Translations under genes and position numbers: made by a program | Notes under the pieces: generated by a model | The model's database searches: none | What the model was told of the DNA's origin: nothing | Seen by the model: only the letters and a program-made list of their open reading frames with translations | NCBI GenBank assembly: GCA_031263625.1 | Contig: JAISFK010000522.1 | Coordinates: 1-8,162 of the forward strand | Length of the DNA stretch: 8,162 nt | Direction: 5' to 3' | Source: Clostridiales bacterium | GTDB taxonomy: Bacteria > Bacillota > Clostridia > WRLR01 | In this document: piece after piece, positions 1 to 5,547 of the stretch | Position numbering within the stretch: the stretch's first letter is position 1 | Layout of the letters: every line of letters begins with the position of its first letter

Positions 1-78
1 AACGACCTCTGGGAGACGTATCTTTACATCCACTATCCGCAGCGGACCGCAGAAAGGGCGCAAAACCGTCAGCGCTGA
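1..78 (+). CDS. C-terminal end of a phage protein upstream of the tape measure gene (possible tail assembly chaperone)
   Basis: Frame 1 is open from the left edge and encodes 25 residues, NDLWETYLYIHYPQRTAERA followed by QNRQR, ending at TGA 76-78. The start lies outside the window. In siphophages the gene just before the tape measure gene usually encodes a tail assembly chaperone of the gpG/GT or Gp15 type. The Trp/aromatic patch followed by a basic tail does not contradict this, but the fragment is too short for a family call. The last codons and the stop lie inside the hairpin at 56-91. No continuation in another frame is seen before the opposing gene at 127-480, so any frameshifted chaperone extension would have to lie upstream. 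That this is a coding end is fairly likely; the function rests on gene order only. Confidence 0.55.
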   Translation, partial: NDLWETYLYIHYPQRTAERAQNRQR

Positions 79-91
79 CGGATTTGCGCCC
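56..91. terminator. 36-nt inverted repeat, possible terminator or 3'-end stabilising hairpin
   Basis: The arms are GGGCGCAAAACCGTCAGC (56-73) and GCTGACGGATTTGCGCCC (74-91). They pair over 17 of 18 positions with one A/A mismatch (65/82). The stop codon of the upstream gene (76-78) lies in the right arm. No T-tract follows on the + strand, and on the minus strand only TTTCT follows, so it is not a textbook intrinsic terminator in either direction. It sits between two convergent genes and could terminate, process or stabilise either transcript. Confidence 0.55.
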
Positions 92-117
92 TGCTGCTGT
101 GTGGCTGGGTGGGCTCG

Positions 118-147
118 AAAAAAAAATCAACCGAGGTGCAGCACCTC
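118..147 (-). terminator. Terminator-like hairpin and T-tract of the minus-strand gene
   Basis: Read on the minus strand, GAGGTGC (147-141), one T, and GCACCTC (139-133) form a small perfect stem; in practice this means about 5 bp with a 5-nt loop. GGTTGA and then nine T (126-118) follow. The hairpin lies in the last codons of the 127-480 gene, whose TGA (129-127) is placed between stem and T-tract. The layout matches an intrinsic terminator, but the stem is short. Confidence 0.5.
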
Positions 148-480
148 TTTTTCGAAACGTTCTAGGCATCTGCGCTCAAGGCCTTTCGCTGGGCCTAGCT
201 CTTCTTCCCTGTAAATGCGATCCATAGCCCTTGCATGGCCGGGATCCGATAGATTGCACCGAATGATGCGCTCGCAGTAGTCAGCCATTTGCGGATCCCT
301 CTCGGTGCGCGCCCGCTCCGCACGTTCAATCGCCGCTCTCTCTTCTTTTGCGCGCTGTTCTTGGCGCGTCCTGGCTTCCCTCTGTTGTTTTTCAATCTGG
401 CGCTTATTTTCGCGGGATTGCTTGATGCTTGAATACACAAAAACGAAAGGTGTGACTAGTATGACAAGTACCCAAAACAT
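127..480 (-). CDS. Small membrane-anchored coiled-coil protein, antisense cargo ('moron') gene
   Basis: The gene encodes 117 residues on the strand opposite to all neighbouring tail genes. Residues 2-18 (FWVLVILVTPFVFVYSS) form one hydrophobic segment, a membrane anchor without an obvious cleavage site. Residues 19-62 are a dense Lys/Arg/Glu/Gln helix, probably a coiled coil. Residues 63-117 look like a small helical domain with Cys at 69, 75 and 105. The basic stretch after the anchor predicts that the body is cytoplasmic. The ATG at 480-478 is preceded by AGGGGG (495-490) at 9 nt and by a consensus promoter, so the gene is very likely real and expressed independently of the tail operon. I recognise no family. 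A lone opposite-strand membrane protein with its own signals inside a late operon fits a phage moron, with superinfection exclusion or host alteration as candidate roles; that role is inference. Confidence 0.8.
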   Translation of the reverse strand: MFWVLVILVTPFVFVYSSIKQSRENKRQIEKQQREARTRQEQRAKEERAAIERAERARTERDPQMADYCERIIRCNLSDPGHARAMDRIYREEELGPAKGLERRCLERFEKEVLHLG

Positions 481-526
481 AGTTAAGCACCCCCTAATAA
501 TGATGTTACAATTGGCTTATATATGA

Positions 527-555
527 ATTATATTGCTACACAACTGAAATGTCAA
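527..555 (-). promoter_or_regulatory. Perfect-consensus sigma-A/sigma-70 promoter for the minus-strand gene
   Basis: On the minus strand TTGACA (555-550), a 17-nt spacer and TATAAT (532-527) match both consensus hexamers at the ideal spacing. Transcription should start near 520, giving a short leader of about 40 nt before the ATG at 480. The -35 box lies only 30 nt from the start codon of the divergent tape measure gene. An unregulated promoter of this strength would fire from a repressed prophage. No clear operator palindrome overlaps it, apart from weak AT-rich symmetry around 521-533. Confidence 0.9.
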
Positions 556-570
556 CAAAATTTTCCAAAA

Positions 571-577
571 AAAGGAG
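571..577 (+). promoter_or_regulatory. Ribosome-binding site of the tape measure gene
   Basis: AAAGGAG lies 7 nt before the ATG at 585 in an otherwise AT-rich, poorly structured leader. It fixes the start of the tape measure protein. Confidence 0.9.
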
Positions 578-584
578 CTAACAT

Positions 585-3500
585 ATGCCAAATGTGGTGC
601 GGACTATATCGACACGCGTGGCGATAGACGGTGAGGGGGATTTTAGGCAGTCCATAACCAACATCAATGTCGAACTAAACAAGTTCAAAAGCGCGTTGAA
701 GATGGTGGAGAGCCAATATGCCGGCAATGCCAACGGCCTTGAAGCGCTGAGGGCAAAACAAGACGCACTCAACAATGTCATTGCCGAGCAAAAAGCAAAA
801 CTCGATATGCAGAACGAGGGGCTAGAAAATGCGCAAAGAGCCGAAGCGAAATGGGCTGCGCGAAAGGACGAGCTTACTGCGAAGATACGCGCAAATGAGC
901 ATGAACTAGAAAAATACAGCAGCTCCACAAACAACTACAAAGCTGTTCAGGAAGCGCTAGCCAATAACACAGAGCACTTAAATCGGAAGATGGAGGAACT
1001 TGATGCTGGCTATGCCGCAGCGTCCAAGGGCGTCACGAAATGGCAGACAGACATTAACCGGACGCAGACAGAGCTCTATAAGCTTGATCGCGAGCTTGAC
1101 AACAATAAAAAATATCTTGAAGAAGCTGAAAATAGCGCTGATGGCGCTGCGAAGTCCATAGACAAATTTGGCAACAGCACGGACAAGGCAGCACAGCAAA
1201 TATCGGGGCTTGCTATGGCGCTGTTGGCCGCTGGCGTCAAAAAATCGTTTGAAGAAATAGTTCAAGCGATGAAAGCCTGTGTTGACGCCTCTATCGAGTT
1301 TGAATCGGCAATGGCTGGCGTGGCGAAGACAACGGGGCTGGAGGGTTCCGGGCTCGCGGCAATGGGCGACAGCCTCAAAGAGCTTTCGACGCAGATACCG
1401 GTGACGGCGGCGGAGCTTGCGCATATTGCGGAAAATGCAGGGCAGCTCGGCATCGCGAACGAGAATATCCTAGATTTTACGCGCGTCATGGCAGATCTGG
1501 GCGTGGCGACGAACCTGTCCGCTGATGAGGCCGCATCGGCGCTGGCGAAATTCGCGAATGTGACAAAAATGTCCACTGACGACTATGACAGACTGGGCTC
1601 CGTCATTGTCGGGCTCGGGAACAACTTCGCTACGACGGAAGCGGACATTGTCGCAATGGCCACGCGGCTCGCTTCGACGGGCGAGCTTGTGGGACTCTCC
1701 GAAGCGGAGATAATGGGCTTCGCAACAGCTCTGTCGTCGCTCGGTATTGAGGCAGAGGCTGGCGGCTCGGCGCTGTCAAAGCTGCTGCGTCAATTCGAGG
1801 TCATGGTTGCCACGGGCAGCAACGACCTCAACAAGTTTGCCAGAGTCGCGGGCATGACGGCAGAACAATTCTCAGCGGTGTGGGGAAGCGAGCCGACAGC
1901 GGCGCTGGGGGCATTTATAGACGGGCTTGGGCGGCTCGACGCGAGCGGCGGGAGCGTCGCCGCGACGTTGGACGATCTGGGCATAAAAGAGGTACGGTTG
2001 TCGAACGCCGTGAGTTCGATGGCGTCTTCCGGCGATCTGCTGTCACGCGCTCTCGAAATGGCGAATTCTGCGTGGGCGGAGAATGTCGCGCTGACGAATG
2101 AGGCGGCAACGCGCTACGAAACGACTGAGAGCAAAATGCAGATGCTCTCGAACAGCTTTGATAATGTCAAAGTCGCGATAGGTGACCAGCTTGCTCCGGC
2201 GCTGCGCAGTATCATAGATGCAGGGACTAGTGTCGCGCAATGGGCGGCGGAGTTCATCGAGCAAAACGAGTGGCTGGGACCCGCCATTACGGCGGTAGCG
2301 ACGGCATTAGGCGTATTGGCAATTGAACTTATCGCGCTCAAAATGCTTCCGACAATCACAGCCATGTTCCACGCGTTCACTGCTGCGCTTGCCGCAAATC
2401 CAATTTTCCTTGTCGCGGCGGCAATCGCGGGGCTTGTCGTCGGTTTGGTGGCGCTCTCCGCGCAAGCGGAGAAAACAGAGGTCGAAATACTCTCCGACAA
2501 ACTAAAAAAACTCGGGGAGGAAGCAGAGGAGAGCGCGCAGAAGTTCAAGGAGGCACGCGAGTCCATAGCAGACAACAGCGCGAATGTGACATCGCTCGCC
2601 GCGCAGCTGGAAGAGCTTGCGAACAAGACGGAACGGTCCGCCGGCGAAACTGCGCTCATGAAAACGATAATCGATAGGCTGAATGAGTCCGTCCCGGATT
2701 TAGGGCTGTCCTTCAACGAGCTCACAGGGTCGTTGAGCCTTACGACGGATCAGGTTATTGCCCTAGCGGCCGCAGAGCGCGCGCGGGCGGAAAATCAAGT
2801 GAACATTGACAAGTTCCTTGACGCGCAGAGCCGATACAACGTCATATTGGCTGACCAAGTCAACGCAGAACGGCAAGCAAAAGAGGCACGAGCGGCGTAT
2901 GAGCAGTATGCCCAAAGCGTAAGAGACTCCGGCGCAGTCAATGACGATTCCATTGAGCTAAACAAGCTGCGCGACGCCGCATTTGGCGCAGAGGATGTGT
3001 TGAAAGACCTAAATGCGCAACTGGACACCGAAGAAGCGACAATGAATTCCGCCCGCGCGGAGATCGAAAAATACACCGATGCCACAAACGAACAGACTGA
3101 GGCGACTGATGGCTTGACCGCTGCCCAAGAGTCCAGCGAAGCACAACAGATAGGGCTTGAAGAAGCGCAGAAAGCGGCTACAAAGGCTGCCGAAGAGCAA
3201 AAGAAAAAACTGGACGACCTGCAAAAATCCACGGCAGAGCTTTCCAAGGCATCCGGCACGCTCTCCGGCGCGCTCGCGGAGCAGAAGCGCCAGGGCGAGC
3301 TGTCAGTAGACACCGTCAACAGCATCATCGACGCGGGGTACGCCGCCGCGCTGCAGATGGATGCCGAGACGGGCGCGGTGACGGTCAACCGGGAGGCATA
3401 CGTTGCACTGGCGCAGGCGAAGATCGAGGAGCGGATTGCGTCGGCGACGATCGACCGCGCGGCGCTCGTCTCGGCGATCGGGTCGGAAGCGCTCGCGGCG

Positions 3501-5141
3501 CAGGGGCTGGCACAGGCGGTGAGCATGGCGGCTATGGCAAACATCGGCCTTGCGGAAACGGAGTTCGTGCTCAATGCCGCGCAGAAAGAGCAGGTCGGCG
3601 CGTATGACGCGCAGATCGCGGCGCTGGAACAGCTGCGGCAGCGCATAGGCAAGACGACGGCGGCGCAGGTGTCGGGCAGCGGCTCAAGCTCCAAGGCGGC
3701 TAAAACGGCGGCTGAGGCCGCTGAGGAGGCGGCTAAGAAAGAGGCCAAGGCTAAAGTCGATGCCTACAAAAAGGCCAAGGACGAACTCGACCATCTCAGG
3801 GCGATGGATGTCATAGACGAGGCCGAGTACTACAAGAGGCTCGAAGAACTCAGCCGCGAGCATTTGTCCGGCGACGACACCGCCGAGGATTCCCGCAAGG
3901 TGGCGGAAGAGCTGTACAAATACGAGAAAAAAGCTGCTGAGGACGCGACGAAGGCCAAAGTCGATGCGTACAAGAAAGCAAAGGACGAGCTGGACCATCT
4001 CAAAGCAATGGACGTAATCGACGAGGCCGAGTACTACAAAAGGCTCGACGGGCTGCGCGGCGAGTATCTGGCGGGGGATGATACTGTCGAAGAGTTCAGC
4101 AAGGTGGCGGAAGAGCTGTACAAATACCAAGTGCAGTCCCTTAAAGATCGCTTCGGCTCTTTTACGGAGCATTTGCAGAAACTCCAAAAAGAATCGGATG
4201 AAGCTCTGAAAAGTTTGAAAAAAGACTTTGAGGAGGTCGAAAAGGCGCGGCAAGCCATGCAGTCCAAGCTCGATTCTTACGGCGGACTCACGGAGGAGTA
4301 CGAGGTAAAGGTAAATGGCAAGACGGAGAAGCGGAAAAAGCTCGCCGACATCTCCAAGCAGATAACCGCCCTCAACGAGTACAACGATACGCTGAAGCAA
4401 TTGAGCGGGCGCGGGGTGCCCCAGGCGCTCATGGCGGAGATCATCGGCATGGGCGTCGATGAGGCGACTGAATACGGCAAGCTGCTGCTGGCGTCGCAGG
4501 CGCAGTTTGACGCATATATCGGCGCGTACCAGCAGAAGCAGGATATCGCGCGGGAGATCGCCGGGGAATATTACAAGCCCGACATCGACGAGGCAAAGGC
4601 AAATTTCGACAAGCTGCAGGAAGAGCTTTTGGCGCAGGTCGAGGCTGCGCAGGAGGACTATTTTGCGACAGGCGAGTATGCGGGCACGGCGCTGGCGGAC
4701 GGCATGATCGAGGGGCTGCGCGCGAAAGAAGAGGCGCTCAGGCGCGAAGCGGAGGAGATGGCGCAGTCGCTTTCGGATTCGATCCGCGAAGCGCTGGGGA
4801 TACACAGCCCGTCAGCCGTAGGGCGCGAGCTCATGGGGCATTTTGGCGATGGCATGGCGCTCGGGTTCGAGGAGATGGCGGAGGACTTGCGGCTTTTGGC
4901 GCTCCGCGCGACGCCGCGCATGCTGGTCGAGCCGATCGAGAGCATCTCCCCTGCCCAAATCGCGCGGCGCCAGACGGAAGACACGGTAAACGGCTTAGGG
5001 ACTTTGATGGCGGGTGCACAGCCAGCCGGCGGCGATCTGTCGGTCGTAGTGCGCGTGGACAGCGTGGATTTCGCGCGCGTGATACTGCCGGCGTTCCGCG
5101 CGGTGTCGCGGCAGTCGCCGGAAATTGCCGCCGATTTTTAG
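585..5141 (+). CDS. Phage tail tape measure protein (TP901/PhageMin_Tail type)
   Basis: This 1518-residue protein sets tail length and, in the family, helps DNA entry into the cell. Residues 1-200 are a long coiled coil that starts with the TR(V/I)AI-type opening common in Firmicutes tape measures. Residues ~238-450 (from FESAMAGVAKTTGL) match the PhageMin_Tail core, with its AxxxGQLGI and TTNLSADEAA-like pattern. Residues ~563-627 are hydrophobic with two or three possible membrane helices, including IFLVAAAIAGLVVGLVALSA. Residues ~630-1050 are helical and Ala/Glu/Lys-rich. Residues 1055-1181 are a tandem duplication. The end carries the usual C-terminal signature with IHSPS at 1406-1410. 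The start is set by AAAGGAG at 7 nt. It is the first gene of the right-hand tail operon and is preceded by a divergent gene. The 5' ~600 bp are notably AT-richer than the rest. Confidence 0.97.
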   Translation: MPNVVRTISTRVAIDGEGDFRQSITNINVELNKFKSALKMVESQYAGNANGLEALRAKQDALNNVIAEQKAKLDMQNEGLENAQRAEAKWAARKDELTAKIRANEHELEKYSSSTNNYKAVQEALANNTEHLNRKMEELDAGYAAASKGVTKWQTDINRTQTELYKLDRELDNNKKYLEEAENSADGAAKSIDKFGNSTDKAAQQISGLAMALLAAGVKKSFEEIVQAMKACVDASIEFESAMAGVAKTTGLEGSGLAAMGDSLKELSTQIPVTAAELAHIAENAGQLGIANENILDFTRVMADLGVATNLSADEAASALAKFANVTKMSTDDYDRLGSVIVGLGNNFATTEADIVAMATRLASTGELVGLSEAEIMGFATALSSLGIEAEAGGSALSKLLRQFEVMVATGSNDLNKFARVAGMTAEQFSAVWGSEPTAALGAFIDGLGRLDASGGSVAATLDDLGIKEVRLSNAVSSMASSGDLLSRALEMANSAWAENVALTNEAATRYETTESKMQMLSNSFDNVKVAIGDQLAPALRSIIDAGTSVAQWAAEFIEQNEWLGPAITAVATALGVLAIELIALKMLPTITAMFHAFTAALAANPIFLVAAAIAGLVVGLVALSAQAEKTEVEILSDKLKKLGEEAEESAQKFKEARESIADNSANVTSLAAQLEELANKTERSAGETALMKTIIDRLNESVPDLGLSFNELTGSLSLTTDQVIALAAAERARAENQVNIDKFLDAQSRYNVILADQVNAERQAKEARAAYEQYAQSVRDSGAVNDDSIELNKLRDAAFGAEDVLKDLNAQLDTEEATMNSARAEIEKYTDATNEQTEATDGLTAAQESSEAQQIGLEEAQKAATKAAEEQKKKLDDLQKSTAELSKASGTLSGALAEQKRQGELSVDTVNSIIDAGYAAALQMDAETGAVTVNREAYVALAQAKIEERIASATIDRAALVSAIGSEALAAQGLAQAVSMAAMANIGLAETEFVLNAAQKEQVGAYDAQIAALEQLRQRIGKTTAAQVSGSGSSSKAAKTAAEAAEEAAKKEAKAKVDAYKKAKDELDHLRAMDVIDEAEYYKRLEELSREHLSGDDTAEDSRKVAEELYKYEKKAAEDATKAKVDAYKKAKDELDHLKAMDVIDEAEYYKRLDGLRGEYLAGDDTVEEFSKVAEELYKYQVQSLKDRFGSFTEHLQKLQKESDEALKSLKKDFEEVEKARQAMQSKLDSYGGLTEEYEVKVNGKTEKRKKLADISKQITALNEYNDTLKQLSGRGVPQALMAEIIGMGVDEATEYGKLLLASQAQFDAYIGAYQQKQDIAREIAGEYYKPDIDEAKANFDKLQEELLAQVEAAQEDYFATGEYAGTALADGMIEGLRAKEEALRREAEEMAQSLSDSIREALGIHSPSAVGRELMGHFGDGMALGFEEMAEDLRLLALRATPRMLVEPIESISPAQIARRQTEDTVNGLGTLMAGAQPAGGDLSVVVRVDSVDFARVILPAFRAVSRQSPEIAADF
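3747..4127 (+). repeat. Tandem duplication inside the tape measure gene, 204-bp (68-codon) unit
   Basis: Copy 1 is 3747-3950 (residues 1055-1122). Copy 2 is 3951-4127 (residues 1123-1181), complete except for the last nine residues. Both begin KAKVDAYKKAKDELDHL and share DEAEYYKRL and KVAEELYKY. I count 48 of 59 aligned residues identical. The unit is exactly 68 codons, so the frame is kept. Some DNA blocks are identical between copies, for example the one encoding KVAEELYKY, while other sites carry both synonymous and replacement changes. Confidence 0.93.
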
Positions 5142-5169
5142 CGATGACAGATAGAGCGGGGGTTATGCT

Positions 5170-5547
5170 ATGACGCAGCTCATTATCAATGGCGTGGAGT
5201 ATCCGTATGCGTCAAAGGACAAGTATCAGTGCTACAGGACGTACAAGGCGGAGAATCTGCGGATGATCTCGGGGCGACTGGTCACGGAGCTGTCTTACGC
5301 GGTCGTCGTGATCGAGTACAGCTACGACTATTTCGCCCCGGAGCTGATGAGGCGGTGCCTCGCGGACTTGCGCCCGGGCAATGATTTGAGCGTCGCGTAT
5401 CTGCCGCCGGACAGCGACGAGCTTACGACAGGGGTATTCAAGTGCGTGAAGCCGCCCGCTCCAACATTCGCGTTCGGGCGGCACGATGGCATTGCGCGGT
5501 GGCACAATATCGCGTTTGCGCTCGAGGGGGTGGCGGGCATTGATTAG
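5170..5547 (+). CDS. Small phage tail protein, unknown function (Dit or tip-adjacent position)
   Basis: The gene encodes 125 residues starting MTQLIINGVEYPYAS, with no signal peptide or membrane segment. It looks beta-rich, with a middle pattern YDYFAPELMRRCLADLRPG, then YLPPDSDELTTGVFKCVKPPAPT and a late aromatic RWHNIAFALEGV. From memory, small proteins of this look (Pro-Pro-Ala-Pro motif and a late W-H) occur between tape measure and tip genes in Firmicutes prophages. The slot is where many siphophages encode a distal tail or tape-measure-proximal protein, but it is far shorter than a usual Dit. A GCGGGGGT stretch lies 6-7 nt before the ATG, 28 nt after the tape measure stop. It probably contributes to the tail tip; the exact role is unknown. 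Confidence 0.85.
   Translation: MTQLIINGVEYPYASKDKYQCYRTYKAENLRMISGRLVTELSYAVVVIEYSYDYFAPELMRRCLADLRPGNDLSVAYLPPDSDELTTGVFKCVKPPAPTFAFGRHDGIARWHNIAFALEGVAGID

Noticed and set aside
305..526. Plus-strand 73-residue frame across the antisense gene
   Set aside because: It has no ribosome-binding site, and a Cys/Ser/Arg-rich product that mirrors the antisense of the minus-strand gene. The minus-strand frame has promoter, ribosome-binding site and membrane-anchor logic.
506..534. Possible + strand promoter for the tape measure gene (TTACAA-17-TATATT)
   Set aside because: The -35 matches only 3 of 6 bases and the region is AT-rich, so a near -10 is expected by chance. It overlaps the far better minus-strand promoter.
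2795..4805. Long minus-strand open frames (2795-3748, 3684-4805) opposite the tape measure gene
   Set aside because: Products are low-complexity Ser/Ala/Cys or Arg/Leu-rich translations typical of the antisense of a GC-rich helical gene. There are no plausible ribosome-binding sites or domains, and the + strand frame is clearly coding.
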